Assembly: GCA_024642065.1 (NCBI GenBank)
Contig: JAHEBW010000044.1
Location: 62,001 to 126,000, forward strand
Length of the DNA stretch: 64,000 nt
DNA from: Polynucleobacter sp.
Lineage (GTDB): Bacteria > Pseudomonadota > Gammaproteobacteria > Burkholderiales > Burkholderiaceae
Reading direction: 5' to 3'
The position numbers were made by a program, and so were the translations under genes. Below, in pieces: positions 15,127-25,437 of the stretch; the first letter of the stretch is position 1; each line of letters opens with the position of its first letter. The notes beneath the pieces were generated by a model, which worked only from the letters and a program-made list of their open reading frames with translations, was not told the DNA's origin and made no database searches.

Positions 15127-16221
15127 ATGAAGATTTTGATCGTTAAATTGTCCTCATTGGGCGATGTTTTACACAATTTGCCCATTGTTTGGGATTTGCG
15201 AGCCCAATATCCTGCTGCCCAAATAGACTGGGTTGTAGAAGAGGGATATGTGGGGCTTTTGGAGCCTTTAAAAACCACTCAAGAATTTGCTGGTATCGAT
15301 CGAATTATTCCCTTGGCATTTCGTCGTTGGAAAAAAGCGCTTAAGCGTGGCGAGTTTATCCGCAGTATTCAGGAATACATCGCCTTTAAGGCGGACATAG
15401 CCACTACTTCATACGATCTGATAATTGAAATTCAAGGTTTGCTCAAATCAGCCTGGGTGACTAAATTGGCTAATCCTCAAAAAACTGCTCAAGTCTTTGG
15501 ATTGGCTAATCAAACTGAATTTTCAGGTTATGAGCCATGGGCGCGTCGATTCTATACAGATTCCGTTCAAGTCCCTTTTCATTGCCATGCTGTGGATAGA
15601 TCTCGGTGGGTGGCTGCATCAGCAATGGATGTTGCTGTTCCTGATCGTGAGTCATCTCCACCTAAGTTTTATCCTCCGACTTATGTTGAATCATTAATAG
15701 ATGCTGCTCAATTAGGTTTTGCATCTACTCGAGTTGATTTGGGTTTTGATGTGACCAAGCCTTATGTCATGTGTTTTCATGCAACGGCGGGTGAGTCTAA
15801 GCGTTGGAGTAATGATGCTTGGGTGGCTGTTGGCAAGGAGTTGGTGGCTCAAGGCATTCAAGTAATCTTGTCATGGGGTAACGATAAAGAAAAAGAAATC
15901 AGTCAGCAGCTGGCTAAGAAGATCTCTGGCTACACTTCTTTAGTAGGCTCAAAAGCGATTGTGCCTAATTCATTTTCAATTGCAGATGCCTTTGGTCTGG
16001 TAGCGGGTGCAAAAATGACTATCGGTGTGGATACGGGATTAACTCATCTTTCAGCTATCTTGGGTATGCCAACGATTGAGTTATATTGTGATTCTCCGCG
16101 CTGGAAAACAGAAGGTTATTGGTCAAAGCACATACATAATTTGGGTGATAAGGGACAGCCGCCTTCTGTAGATGAGGTTCTGAGTGCGATGAACTCAATA
16201 TTTAAAAGTTCTGAAATATAA
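15127..16221 (+). CDS. waaC: lipopolysaccharide heptosyltransferase I
   Basis: GT9-family GT-B enzyme that adds the first L-glycero-D-manno-heptose to the Kdo region of the LPS inner core on the cytoplasmic face. 364 residues. The N-terminus MKILIVKLSSLGDVLHNLPIV is the family signature, followed by IDWVVEEGY and, in the C-terminal domain, CFHATAGESKRWSN and the donor-site phrase GVDTGLTHLSAILGMPTIELY. Similarity of the start (SSLGDVLH) and WVVEE favours WaaC over WaaF. It is 12 bases upstream of the acyltransferase gene. Confidence 0.92.
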   Translation: MKILIVKLSSLGDVLHNLPIVWDLRAQYPAAQIDWVVEEGYVGLLEPLKTTQEFAGIDRIIPLAFRRWKKALKRGEFIRSIQEYIAFKADIATTSYDLIIEIQGLLKSAWVTKLANPQKTAQVFGLANQTEFSGYEPWARRFYTDSVQVPFHCHAVDRSRWVAASAMDVAVPDRESSPPKFYPPTYVESLIDAAQLGFASTRVDLGFDVTKPYVMCFHATAGESKRWSNDAWVAVGKELVAQGIQVILSWGNDKEKEISQQLAKKISGYTSLVGSKAIVPNSFSIADAFGLVAGAKMTIGVDTGLTHLSAILGMPTIELYCDSPRWKTEGYWSKHIHNLGDKGQPPSVDEVLSAMNSIFKSSEI

Positions 16222-16233
16222 TTAGGCGGCAAC

Positions 16234-18201
16234 ATGAGTAGTACTTATAATTCTCGCTCAATTTTATATCGACCTGATATAGACGGATTGCGTGCATTTG
16301 CGATTGGCATCGTCCTTGCCTTTCATTATTTTCCTCAGATAATTCCGGGTGGGTATCTTGGCGTCGATATTTTTCTTGTCATATCAGGTTATTTGATTAC
16401 TCAAATACTACTTGCCCAGGAAAGCGTATCGATTAAGGAGTTTTATGCCAGAAGAGTTGCTAGATTAGCCCCGGCCTTGATAGTTGTCTTGCTATTTTCA
16501 TTGGCTGTGGGTTGGTTTGTGTTATTGCCAAGTCTTTATATGAAGCTTGGAAAACATATCGTTGCAGGCGCGGGATTTTTTTCAAATATTACTTATTTGA
16601 AAGAGGTTGGCTATTTTGATGTGGAGGCACACTCTAAGATTCTTTTGCATCTCTGGTCTTTGGGTGTAGAAATGCAATTCTATTTGGTATGGTCGATTAT
16701 TTTGATTGTATTGATCAAATATAGAATCAATATTCTTATTGCAATCATTGCCCTTTTGCTGATTTCTCTAATTATTTTTTATAGTCGCGTCAATCATCAT
16801 GTGAGCGCTGCTTTTTATATGCTTGATGCAAGAGGTTGGCAGCTTTTGATTGGCGCTCTAGTTGCATACTTAGAGAGTAAGAAATATCAATCAACATATG
16901 CATACATAAAATTTGGCAATTTTTTGGCGGCTTTAGGATTGTTAGGGGTTGTTTTAGGTTTGGCGATTGTTCAATATGCTCAAAATTTCAATTCCTACGG
17001 AGCGGTTGTTGCTACTATCGGCGCTTGTTTGATTATTTTTTCGCCAACCGATAATTGGCTGAGTCGTTCAATTCTTTCGCGGCCTGCTATTACTTTCGTG
17101 GGCAAATTGAGCTATCCACTTTATTTGTGGCATTGGCCAATATTGGTTTTTAGTTTGATTTATTGGGGTTCGGAGCTCTCCAATTTCAATAGAATAATTC
17201 TGATGTCAGTTAGCTTCTTTTTGGCTTTCTTGACTTATCAATGGATTGAACCAATTTTTAGATTGTCAAAAGGAAAATCTAAATCAACTTTATTCAAAAT
17301 AGGATTTTTAATAATCGCTCTTTTAGTGTTGGGACTTTTGGGTCAATATGTATTTAAAAGCAAGGGATTGGTTGAGCGTTTAGATTACCCAAAATCTTCG
17401 GCCGCCTGGATTGGTGTTGCGCAAGATGATTTTCAATGGGGTTCACATGTTCGTTCTGGCTCCTGCCATATCCAATCAACAAAATCATCCGATGTCAGAC
17501 TTAGTTGTATCGAAGACGGCAATAAGGATTTGCTAATTCTTTGGGGCGATTCATATGCATCTAGTCTGTATCCTGGAATTATTGAGTATCAAAAAAATAA
17601 TCAATCCTTTTATAGAGTTGGGCAGCTTACTTCAGCAGGGTGTCCTCCTTATCTGGGTGTAGAGGTTACCGATCATAGAAAAAATTGTGCTGATATTAAT
17701 AAGAAATCAATTGATTTGATTGAGGCATCAAGCCCTAAATGGTTGGTTATCCATGCCAATTTTAGAGATCCGAGAAATCATTTATCTCTTAATGAGGAAC
17801 TTCATTTAATCGGCAAAACAATTGATAGGATTAAATCAATTAAAACCCCGCCTAATATTTTCTTGGTGGGTCAAGTGCCGCTTTGGAATAAAGATCTATT
17901 GCAGCTACTTCCTGAATTGGTTTTAAATGATCCTCAACATGGTTTACCTAAATCATATTTAGATGTTAGTTATTTAAATGAAAATATTTGGGGAATGGAT
18001 ACTCATTTAATTGAGTTATCTAAACGGCATGGGGTCATATATCTTTCACCATTAGCGGTATTTTGCAATAAAGATAAATCTTGTATGACAAGAGTTGGCG
18101 ATGCGCCGCTTGATGCCTTATCGATTGATTCGGGTCATCTTTCAAAAAATGCATCTCGATTCTTAATAAGAGAATTATTTCAAACAATTAAGTTTAACTA
18201 A
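16234..18201 (+). CDS. acyltransferase 3 with C-terminal SGNH domain (OafA/OatA type), copy 1
   Basis: A 655-residue membrane O-acyltransferase. Residues about 8-360 form the acyltransferase-3 domain with about ten membrane segments; YRPDIDGLRAFAIGIVLAFHYF and GGYLGVDIFLVISGYLIT carry the conserved RAxA and His. A periplasmic SGNH-hydrolase-like domain follows, with the GDS nucleophile motif in LLILWGDSYASSL near residue 433 and the terminal D/H pair near the end (SIDSGHLS). Such proteins acetylate O-antigen, peptidoglycan or other surface glycans. It is followed nine bases later by a paralogue. Confidence 0.9.
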   Translation: MSSTYNSRSILYRPDIDGLRAFAIGIVLAFHYFPQIIPGGYLGVDIFLVISGYLITQILLAQESVSIKEFYARRVARLAPALIVVLLFSLAVGWFVLLPSLYMKLGKHIVAGAGFFSNITYLKEVGYFDVEAHSKILLHLWSLGVEMQFYLVWSIILIVLIKYRINILIAIIALLLISLIIFYSRVNHHVSAAFYMLDARGWQLLIGALVAYLESKKYQSTYAYIKFGNFLAALGLLGVVLGLAIVQYAQNFNSYGAVVATIGACLIIFSPTDNWLSRSILSRPAITFVGKLSYPLYLWHWPILVFSLIYWGSELSNFNRIILMSVSFFLAFLTYQWIEPIFRLSKGKSKSTLFKIGFLIIALLVLGLLGQYVFKSKGLVERLDYPKSSAAWIGVAQDDFQWGSHVRSGSCHIQSTKSSDVRLSCIEDGNKDLLILWGDSYASSLYPGIIEYQKNNQSFYRVGQLTSAGCPPYLGVEVTDHRKNCADINKKSIDLIEASSPKWLVIHANFRDPRNHLSLNEELHLIGKTIDRIKSIKTPPNIFLVGQVPLWNKDLLQLLPELVLNDPQHGLPKSYLDVSYLNENIWGMDTHLIELSKRHGVIYLSPLAVFCNKDKSCMTRVGDAPLDALSIDSGHLSKNASRFLIRELFQTIKFN

Positions 18202-18210
18202 GGATTTTTA

Positions 18211-20202
18211 GTGAATTTTCATTCAATAACTTATCGCCCTGATATAGATGGTTTGCGTGCCTTGGCTATTTTGCCGGTGGTCTTATTTCATGCATTTCCT
18301 AATTTATTGCCAGGCGGCTTTATTGGCGTTGATATCTTTTTTATCATTTCTGGTTATTTGATTACCGGCATTTTGTTGAAGGATATTCAGGCGGGTAACT
18401 ACAGTATTAAAACTTTTTATGCGCGTCGTGTCCGCCGTATCTTTCCAGCATTGAGTGTGGTTCTGTTATTTTGCTTGGCGTTGGGATGGATTATTTTAAC
18501 TGCAGTTGAATATCGTGCTCTAGGTAAACATGCTGCTGGTGGAGCAGGTTTCATAGCGAACATCATGTTCTGGAAAGAGGCGGGCTATTTTGATGCAGCT
18601 GGTGACACCAAGCCTTTATTGCATTTATGGTCTTTAGGTATTGAAGAGCAGTTTTATATTGTTTGGCCTCTATTGCTTTACTTTGTGGTCAAGCGCTCTT
18701 GGAATGTTCTTTATGTCATCGTAGCTGTGGCAGTGTTGTCATTTATTTGGAACATTGCACGAATCGGCGTTGATCCTAGTGGAGCTTTTTATTCTCCATT
18801 AAGTCGATCATGGGAATTGGCAATAGGAGCATTCTTGGCTTACCAAACTGTAACGCCTATAGCATCACTAGCCCAATTTATTAAACGCCATCAAACCTCT
18901 TTATCAGCTCTGGGGTTGATCTTAGTTTTGATTGGTTTTGTAGTGATCAATGAAGGCAGAGCCTTCCCGGGTTGGTGGGGGCTATTGCCCTCATTGGGGT
19001 CAGCCTTGCTGATTGCTTCGGGTCCACAAGCCTTAGTTAATCGCTATGTCTTATCTCAACGTTTGATGGTGTGGGTTGGTTTAATTAGTTTTCCACTGTA
19101 TTTGTGGCATTGGCCATTACTCTCTTTTGCCAGAATTATTTATTCTGAAACACCTCCGTTTGATGTTCGTTGGATATTGGTAGGGCTAAGCGTTATGTTG
19201 GCATGGCTCACTTATTGGGTGATCGAAAAGCCGATTCGCTCCTCCCAGAAAAAGCGATCTCTGATTTGGTTTTTGTCGATTCTGATGCTCATCATCTGTT
19301 TAGCGGGTGCTGCTATCTATAAAACTAAAGGGGTGAAATCTAGACATTCAGGTATGCTGAATGCAGATCCGGCTTCTTTAGATATGGGTGCCGATCGTGG
19401 TCGTTGGCTCAACGAATGCGGTATACCTTTTGTAGCGAAATTGATTTTGAAGTCTTGCTATAGCCCTAAAGATCAAAAAGCAACTTATGCAGTTTGGGGG
19501 GATAGTAAAGGCGAAGCGATTTTTTATGGCTTGGCTAGAGAAGCTGTTAATCAAAATGCACCACGTTGGATGATGATTGGTAATGCTATCCCTATGGCTG
19601 GAGACATACCTAGGTTAAGAGGTCGCAATGCCAATAAAACAGATTATGTCCTAGATGCCTTGGTTAAGAATTCTGATCTAAAAGCTGTCATATTAGCTCC
19701 CGCAGCTCGTTCCATTTTTTCTTTAGGTGAGGTGTACTCTAAAGAAGATTTAGATGCGAGCCCTCTTTTTGATGAAGGTTTGGTGGGTATTGGTAATGCC
19801 ATTGTTGCTCTTGAGAAAGCTGGTAAAAAAGTTATTTTCTTGGTTGATCATCCAGGATTCCCTGATCCTAAGAGTTGTATCAGTGGTGGAATGACAAAGA
19901 GTGATTTTTTAAATCAATTTCTATACCGTAAAGAAAACCCACTCTGCAATATTAGCTATGAGCAACATGTTCGTACCAATGAACGTTATCGCTTATGGAT
20001 TAAAACTCTGCAGCAGAGGCATCTAAATTTAATTGTTTATGACCCAACTCATTTAGTTTGCGATATTGAGAAGAATTATTGTGGCATTGCTAAAGAGGGG
20101 CAGTTTTTATATAGCTATGGTGATCATTATTCTGATTACGGAAACTCAATGGTGGCCAAAGACTTCCTAGCAAAATTACCTGGATTGTTAAAAGGTAAGT
20201 AA
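18211..20202 (+). CDS. acyltransferase 3 with C-terminal SGNH domain (OafA/OatA type), copy 2
   Basis: A 663-residue paralogue of the preceding protein with the same architecture: YRPDIDGLRALAILPVVLFHAF and GGFIGVDIFFIISGYLITG at the N-terminus, FYARRVRRIFPAL, HLWSLGIEEQFYIVWP, LYLWHWPLLSF, then a periplasmic SGNH part with AVWGDSKGEA near residue 428 and YGDHYSDYGNSM at the end (catalytic D/H). It starts at GTG 18211; AAGGA precedes it. The two copies have diverged in the SGNH domain, so they may act on different acceptor positions (inference). Confidence 0.9.
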   Translation: MNFHSITYRPDIDGLRALAILPVVLFHAFPNLLPGGFIGVDIFFIISGYLITGILLKDIQAGNYSIKTFYARRVRRIFPALSVVLLFCLALGWIILTAVEYRALGKHAAGGAGFIANIMFWKEAGYFDAAGDTKPLLHLWSLGIEEQFYIVWPLLLYFVVKRSWNVLYVIVAVAVLSFIWNIARIGVDPSGAFYSPLSRSWELAIGAFLAYQTVTPIASLAQFIKRHQTSLSALGLILVLIGFVVINEGRAFPGWWGLLPSLGSALLIASGPQALVNRYVLSQRLMVWVGLISFPLYLWHWPLLSFARIIYSETPPFDVRWILVGLSVMLAWLTYWVIEKPIRSSQKKRSLIWFLSILMLIICLAGAAIYKTKGVKSRHSGMLNADPASLDMGADRGRWLNECGIPFVAKLILKSCYSPKDQKATYAVWGDSKGEAIFYGLAREAVNQNAPRWMMIGNAIPMAGDIPRLRGRNANKTDYVLDALVKNSDLKAVILAPAARSIFSLGEVYSKEDLDASPLFDEGLVGIGNAIVALEKAGKKVIFLVDHPGFPDPKSCISGGMTKSDFLNQFLYRKENPLCNISYEQHVRTNERYRLWIKTLQQRHLNLIVYDPTHLVCDIEKNYCGIAKEGQFLYSYGDHYSDYGNSMVAKDFLAKLPGLLKGK

Positions 20203-20233
20203 ATCTCTATTCCCATAATTAATAAAGTGAAAC

Positions 20234-22699
20234 ATGTCTGAATTGATTCTTGAATCAGCGGAGCAAATTGCTCTACGCATTAATAACCAAATTGCTAAAG
20301 AAATGAATGTGCGACCACAGCAGGTTTCTGTGTCGGTTGCTTTGATGGATGAGGGTGCAACAGTTCCTTTTATTGCTCGTTATCGTAAAGAGGTGACTGG
20401 CAGTCTAGATGACACTCAACTCAGAAATATTGAAGAGCGCTTACTTTATTTGCGTGAACTTGAAGAGCGTCGTGTGGCAATTCTGAAATCCATCCATGAT
20501 CAAGACAAGCTAACAGATGCTTTATCTAAAGCGATTGCGAGCGCAGAAACTAAGCAAGCTTTAGAAGACCTTTATTTGCCCTTTAAGCCACGTCGTCGAA
20601 CCAAGGCGATGATTGCTCGTGAGGCAGGTTTAGAGCCCTTGGCTAGATCTTTGATGGCCGATCCTCAGTTAGATCCTCAAGCTGAAGCTGCTAAATATAT
20701 CAATATCGATGCTGCTGCATATGCCGCATTGACTGCTGATCAAATTAAAAAGTCTCAGGCTGGTGAAGAGGGCACTCATCCCTATGTGCCAGATGTCAAA
20801 ACGGCCTTGGATGGTGCAAGAGACATCTTGTCTGAAGAGTTTTCTGAGACAGCTGATCTTTTGGCTAAATTACGTGAGTTCCTGTGGTCTCAAGGTTTGA
20901 TGACTTCAAAAGTTTCTGACGGTAAAGAGATGGCGGAGGAAGAAAAGTTCCGTGATTATTACGCGTATTCGGAGCCTGTTCGTTTGGTGCCATCACATCG
21001 AGCCTTGGCTTTGTTTAGAGGTCGTCAATTAGGTGTTTTGCAACTAAAGTTGTCTTTAGAGGAGTCTCAAGAGTCTTTGGTGCCTCACCCTTGTGAAGTC
21101 ATGATTGCTAAACATGTCGGTATTGAACAATTGGGTCGACCTGCTGATAAGTGGTTAGCAGAGGTTTGCCGTTGGACATGGCGTGTAAAAACTTCTTTGT
21201 CATTAGAAATGGCACTTTTTACACAATTGCGCGAAGCTGCTGAGACTGAGGCGATTAAAGTTTTTGCACGCAACCTCCACGAACTCTTATTAGCTGCCCC
21301 TGCTGGACCCAAAGTGGTGATGGGTGTTGACCCAGGTATTAGAACGGGCTGCAAAGTTGCTGTGGTGGATGCTACAGGCAAGTTACTAGAGACTTCAACT
21401 ATCTACCCTCATGAACCGCGCAAGGATTGGGATGGCTCTTTAGCTATCTTGGGCACTTTGTGTGTGAAACATCAAGTTTCATTAGTGGCTATTGGTAATG
21501 GAACAGCGAGCCGTGAAACAGATCGCTTAGTAAAAGATCTTATGAAGCTGTTATCTACTAAGCAGAGCTCGGATGGTGTGGCTTTACAGAAGATCGTGGT
21601 GTCTGAAGCGGGTGCTTCCGTTTACTCTGCTTCAGAGTTAGCAGCCCAAGAGTTTCCTGAGTTAGATGTTTCATTGCGTGGAGCGGTTTCTATCGCACGT
21701 CGTTTGCAAGACCCATTGGCAGAGTTGGTGAAGATTGAGCCTAAGGCCATTGGTGTTGGCCAGTATCAGCATGATGTGAACCAGTTCCAATTATCTAGAA
21801 CTCTAGATGCAGTTGTGGAGGATTGTGTGAATGCTGTGGGTGTTGATCTAAATACAGCATCAGTACCGCTGCTTTCTAAGGTGTCTGGCTTGAACGCTGG
21901 CCTAGCTAGAAATATTGTGGCATTTAGAGATAGCAAAGGGCGTTTTAATAACCGTGAAGCTCTTAAAGAGGTGCCTCGTCTTGGTGATAAAGCCTTTGAG
22001 CAGGCAGCTGGTTTCTTGCGCATCAGCGGTGGTGATAATCCATTGGATCAATCTTCTGTGCATCCAGAGTCTTACCCTTTAGTTGAAAAAATTCTTAAGC
22101 AATTGGCTCAACCAGTTTCTGAAGTAATTGGTAATAAAGAACTCATTAAAAAAGTAGCTGCCAATGATGTCATTCAAAAGTTGGTAGATGACAAGTTTGG
22201 CGTTGTGACTATTAAAGATATTTTGGCGGAGTTAGAAAAGCCGGGTCGTGATCCTCGCCCAGAATTTAAAACAGCTACTTTTGAAGAAGGTGTGGAAGAT
22301 ATCAATCAATTGATTCCTGGGATGATCCTAGAGGGCGTAGTGACTAACGTTGCCGCCTTTGGCGCCTTTATTGATATTGGTGTCCATCAAGATGGTTTGG
22401 TTCACGTATCTGCACTGGCTGATAAGTTTGTCAAGGATCCACACGAAGTGGTTAAAGCTGGGCAAGTGGTTAAGGTGAAGGTGCTTGAAGTAGATGTGAA
22501 GCGCCGCCGAATCGGATTAACAATGAAATTAAATGATGTTGCTCCATCAGACTCGGGTTCATCTCGATCTGAATCTGGCGATAGGACTCACTCTAAAACT
22601 TCATCAAAGCCATCTCATCAAGGTCAGCAACGTTCGCAAGCACCTCAGGGAAATACAGCATTTGCAGAGGCCTTTGCTAAATTAAAAGCCAAAAACTAA
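20234..22699 (+). CDS. tex: Tex-family S1 RNA-binding transcription accessory protein
   Basis: An 821-residue nucleic-acid-binding protein conserved in most bacteria. Domains: Tex N-terminal helical region (1-200) with [31 protein letters not shown], a YqgF-like RNase H fold ([23 protein letters not shown] near 358), helix-hairpin-helix motifs ([22 protein letters not shown] near 577) and an S1 domain (about 695-765, [28 protein letters not shown]). The C-terminal 50 residues are Ser/Gln-rich and disordered. ATG 20234 follows AATAAAGTGAAAC. It ends at a bidirectional terminator. Confidence 0.97.
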   Translation: MSELILESAEQIALRINNQIAKEMNVRPQQVSVSVALMDEGATVPFIARYRKEVTGSLDDTQLRNIEERLLYLRELEERRVAILKSIHDQDKLTDALSKAIASAETKQALEDLYLPFKPRRRTKAMIAREAGLEPLARSLMADPQLDPQAEAAKYINIDAAAYAALTADQIKKSQAGEEGTHPYVPDVKTALDGARDILSEEFSETADLLAKLREFLWSQGLMTSKVSDGKEMAEEEKFRDYYAYSEPVRLVPSHRALALFRGRQLGVLQLKLSLEESQESLVPHPCEVMIAKHVGIEQLGRPADKWLAEVCRWTWRVKTSLSLEMALFTQLREAAETEAIKVFARNLHELLLAAPAGPKVVMGVDPGIRTGCKVAVVDATGKLLETSTIYPHEPRKDWDGSLAILGTLCVKHQVSLVAIGNGTASRETDRLVKDLMKLLSTKQSSDGVALQKIVVSEAGASVYSASELAAQEFPELDVSLRGAVSIARRLQDPLAELVKIEPKAIGVGQYQHDVNQFQLSRTLDAVVEDCVNAVGVDLNTASVPLLSKVSGLNAGLARNIVAFRDSKGRFNNREALKEVPRLGDKAFEQAAGFLRISGGDNPLDQSSVHPESYPLVEKILKQLAQPVSEVIGNKELIKKVAANDVIQKLVDDKFGVVTIKDILAELEKPGRDPRPEFKTATFEEGVEDINQLIPGMILEGVVTNVAAFGAFIDIGVHQDGLVHVSALADKFVKDPHEVVKAGQVVKVKVLEVDVKRRRIGLTMKLNDVAPSDSGSSRSESGDRTHSKTSSKPSHQGQQRSQAPQGNTAFAEAFAKLKAKN

Positions 22700-22731
22700 A
22701 TACCGTTTAATAGTTAACTGCTTCAACAAAA

Positions 22732-22760
22732 AAGCCAAGTATGTTTAACGTACTTGGCTT
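22732..22760. terminator. bidirectional terminator between tex and tolC
   Basis: AAGCCAAGTA (22732-22741) pairs with TACTTGGCTT (22751-22760), with further wobble pairing around a small loop. It is flanked by A-rich sequence on the left and TTCTTCGTTTTT on the right, so it serves both convergent genes. Confidence 0.85.
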
Positions 22761-22794
22761 CTTCGTTTTTAATGACATTGAGTCATTGATGAGT

Positions 22795-24342
22795 TTACTT
22801 TAATAGCGCATTCACTGACTGAAGATCTTCATCGCTTAGAACAGCTGCTTGAGCTTTAAGCTTAAGGCCATTAAGGATGGTGTCATAACGTGCTTTTGCT
22901 AGATCTCTACGAGTTGTAAATAAAGTATCTTGAGCATTCAGTACGTCGATATTGATACGAACCCCAACTTCATAACCTAGCTTATTTGATTCAAGAGCGC
23001 TTAAGGCAGAAATCTCAGCAGCTTCATAGGCTTTGACTTGAGCTAAGCCATTATTGAATCCCAGATAAGCTTGACGGGTGGCTTGCGCGACATTGCGGCG
23101 AGTGTTTTCTAGATCAGTCAAAGCTTTGCTAGCTAAAGCAGATTTTTCTCTAACAACTGACTGGTTATAACCGCTAGAAAAAAGAGGGACAGTAACCTGC
23201 AGGATAACTTGGTTAGAAAAGTTTTTTGATGATGTCACTGCATCAGAACCAACGGCTCCCTCTGAGTCGCTATAACCGCGTTGCGCAATAAGATCTACAG
23301 ATGGTGCATGACCAGCGTAGGCTCGTTTAGTTTCTTTGGTGGCGACATCGTAAGCCAGCTTGCTCGCCATGATGCTGTAGCTCACTTGTTCAGCTTGATT
23401 GATCCAATCTTGCATGGCCTGACCAGGTTGAACTGCAACAGTATTCTCAATATTTATCTTTTTAGGTTTTTCGTTATTTTTTAGTTTGATCTTACGTTCT
23501 TTGGCGACAACTTCGATCTTTGCTTGGCTGCTGAGACTCTTTAAGTTACCAATAGAAGTGCCAGTTAATTGTTCCAAGGCACTTCGCTTAATTAACAAGT
23601 CCGCTTCAGCAGCAAGCTCTTGAGCAACAACAAGGTCATGGCGTGATTGCGCTTCATGGGTGTCGGTAATCGTTGCAGTACCTACTTCAAAATTGCATTT
23701 AGCCTGTTCTAATTGTTCGCTGATCAATGCTTTTTTGTTTCTGTTTAGATTGAGAGAGTCTTGAGCGTTGAGAACATTGAAATAGGCTTCAGTCACTCTA
23801 ATGACCAAATCTTGTTCAGCCGCAGCAAATTGGGCTTCAGCAATTGCTGAATTTAAATTACCTTGACCAAATTGCTCCCATTTATCCCAGTTGAGAAGAG
23901 GTTGAGTTAACTTTACTGCCCAGGCTCTACTCTTTAGATCGCTGGAGCCTAGTGCAGGTGTTTTTCTGTAGAAGCCGTTTTTAGTTTCACTTCCAGTTGC
24001 TGCAACTTGCGGTAGTAAGACTGATAAGCCTTGCCATTTTTTCTCTTTACCTGCCAAGAAGCTATAGCGAGCTGAATTGAATATCGGGTCACTTAAGGCC
24101 GCTTGACGATAAAGATTCAGTAAATCATTTTCTTGGGCGTTATTTGCTTTATTTGTCGCTGCAGCATCAACCGATGCTTTTGTCGGGGCAACTACAGCAA
24201 CAGGTGGTTTTCCCTGTGCAATTGCTGAGTTAATGACGAGTGGTGCCCCCCAAGCCATGGCCAAAACGAGCGCTAGCTTTGTGTATCGAGGTTGTAAAAC
24301 GTTGTTCATCAGGCTTTTTGCTTTCATGACTTCATTTTCCAT
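22795..24342 (-). CDS. tolC: TolC-family outer-membrane efflux protein
   Basis: Outer-membrane channel of type I secretion and drug-efflux systems, about 515 residues. A signal peptide (KLALVLAMAWGAPLVINSAIAQ) precedes a low-complexity Ala/Lys segment, then NLYRQAALSDPIFNSARYSFLAGKEKKWQGLSVLLPQVAATG, the typical start of the first OEP repeat. The second repeat includes YNQSVVREKSALASKALTDLENTRRNVAQATRQAYLGF and GYEVGVRINIDVLNAQDTLFTTRRDLAKARYDTI. Several in-frame ATGs (24342, 24327, 24309) precede the signal segment, so the start is uncertain. The macAB genes nearby may encode its inner-membrane partners. Confidence 0.9.
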   Translation of the reverse strand: MENEVMKAKSLMNNVLQPRYTKLALVLAMAWGAPLVINSAIAQGKPPVAVVAPTKASVDAAATNKANNAQENDLLNLYRQAALSDPIFNSARYSFLAGKEKKWQGLSVLLPQVAATGSETKNGFYRKTPALGSSDLKSRAWAVKLTQPLLNWDKWEQFGQGNLNSAIAEAQFAAAEQDLVIRVTEAYFNVLNAQDSLNLNRNKKALISEQLEQAKCNFEVGTATITDTHEAQSRHDLVVAQELAAEADLLIKRSALEQLTGTSIGNLKSLSSQAKIEVVAKERKIKLKNNEKPKKINIENTVAVQPGQAMQDWINQAEQVSYSIMASKLAYDVATKETKRAYAGHAPSVDLIAQRGYSDSEGAVGSDAVTSSKNFSNQVILQVTVPLFSSGYNQSVVREKSALASKALTDLENTRRNVAQATRQAYLGFNNGLAQVKAYEAAEISALSALESNKLGYEVGVRINIDVLNAQDTLFTTRRDLAKARYDTILNGLKLKAQAAVLSDEDLQSVNALLK

Positions 24343-24375
24343 CAAACTGGGGATATTTGCAGTGCTTAGTTTTAC

Positions 24376-25047
24376 TTAGAAAACAAAAGAGCCTTTTGTT
24401 ACTTTGGCTGAGCTTAAGTGAGGGATGTATGTCTCAAATAAGACTTCCTCGGTAAAGATGGTGGCATTTTTACGGGTAACTAAAACGGCATTCATCATGG
24501 GCTCATCACCAATAAAAGCAACTAAACGACCGTCAATGGCTAACTGTTGTTTTAAACCCTCATATAAAGTGGGCATGCCACCAGATATGCAAATAATGTC
24601 ACATGTTTGATCACCCCAGCCCGTATAGGCATCTCCTGCCTCAACGGTCACATTGGAGATCAGGACTCTTGCTAAATTGGATTTAGCAAGAGTAACCATC
24701 TCAGGATCTAAATCTACGGTTGTGACTGATTTGGCATAACTTGCTAAAAGTGCAGCCATATAGCCTGAACCTGCGCCTACCTCTAGAACTTTTTCATTTT
24801 TCTTAGGCTTTAAGGCTTGCAGAATGCGAGCTTCCATCTTGGGCTCTAACATCACTTGGTTAGGGTGTTTAGCTCCTGGTAAAGGTAGTTTGGTATCAAT
24901 AAATGCCAAAACTTCTTGTCCTGGGGCTACAAATTGCTCTCTGGGTATTTGGTGCAGCGTTTCAAGAATATCTAGGTCGCAAACTTTCCAAGGGCGGATT
25001 TGTTGCTCAATTAATTTATAGCGAATATTTTCAAAATTTTGGCTCAT
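24376..25047 (-). CDS. pcm: protein-L-isoaspartate O-methyltransferase family protein
   Basis: About 223 residues with the PCMT fold, which methylates isoaspartyl residues in damaged proteins. NIRYKLIEQQIRPWKVCDLDILETLHQIPREQFV is typical of the betaproteobacterial group often found beside tolC. The SAM-binding core is KVLEVGAGSGYMAALLASYAKSVTTVDLDPEMV, followed by NVTVEAGDAYTGW. ATG 25047 or 25050 is preferred, with AGGAA upstream. The C-terminus (LFETYIPHLSSAKVTKGSFVF) is short. The substrate in this subgroup has not been well studied, so the protein-repair role is inferred from family. Confidence 0.88.
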   Translation of the reverse strand: MSQNFENIRYKLIEQQIRPWKVCDLDILETLHQIPREQFVAPGQEVLAFIDTKLPLPGAKHPNQVMLEPKMEARILQALKPKKNEKVLEVGAGSGYMAALLASYAKSVTTVDLDPEMVTLAKSNLARVLISNVTVEAGDAYTGWGDQTCDIICISGGMPTLYEGLKQQLAIDGRLVAFIGDEPMMNAVLVTRKNATIFTEEVLFETYIPHLSSAKVTKGSFVF

Positions 25048-25053
25048 CATCAA

Positions 25054-25437
25054 TTCCTGTTTTATTGCAAATGCTAGGGGTGCTTAATTAAACCCCTATT
25101 TACATGTTCTAGGGCTTATATAAACCTTCGACTTATCTATTTACCTTACCGTTCGGCCTAACCCTTTGATACTAAGCTTTTTAAACATTATATGTAAGTA
25201 AAAAGTGTCTGAAATACCTCAAAATGGCACTCAAAAGGATGTTTCAATGCCCATTTTACTTTTAGTCTTTTTATCTGAATTGTTTTTTTGATTCACAATA
25301 GAATTGTTTACTGAATGTTTATTTATTGTTTGCTCATTCTTTCTTATGAGTTTGGCAAAACATTTAGTTCTTTGCACAAAAGCCTTATTGTTAAGTTTTA
25401 ATTATTCACCCCGTTTTTTGATTGAACGAAAGTCGTC
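25054..25437. other. 384-base divergent intergenic region, pcm/macA
   Basis: AT-rich region holding the promoters for pcm-tolC (leftward) and macAB (rightward). An inverted repeat AGGGGT (25076-25081) and ACCCCT (25092-25097) lies just upstream of pcm. Several T-rich runs and TTGTTT/TTTATT patterns are present, but no single promoter stands out. I see no small gene or RNA. Confidence 0.4.
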
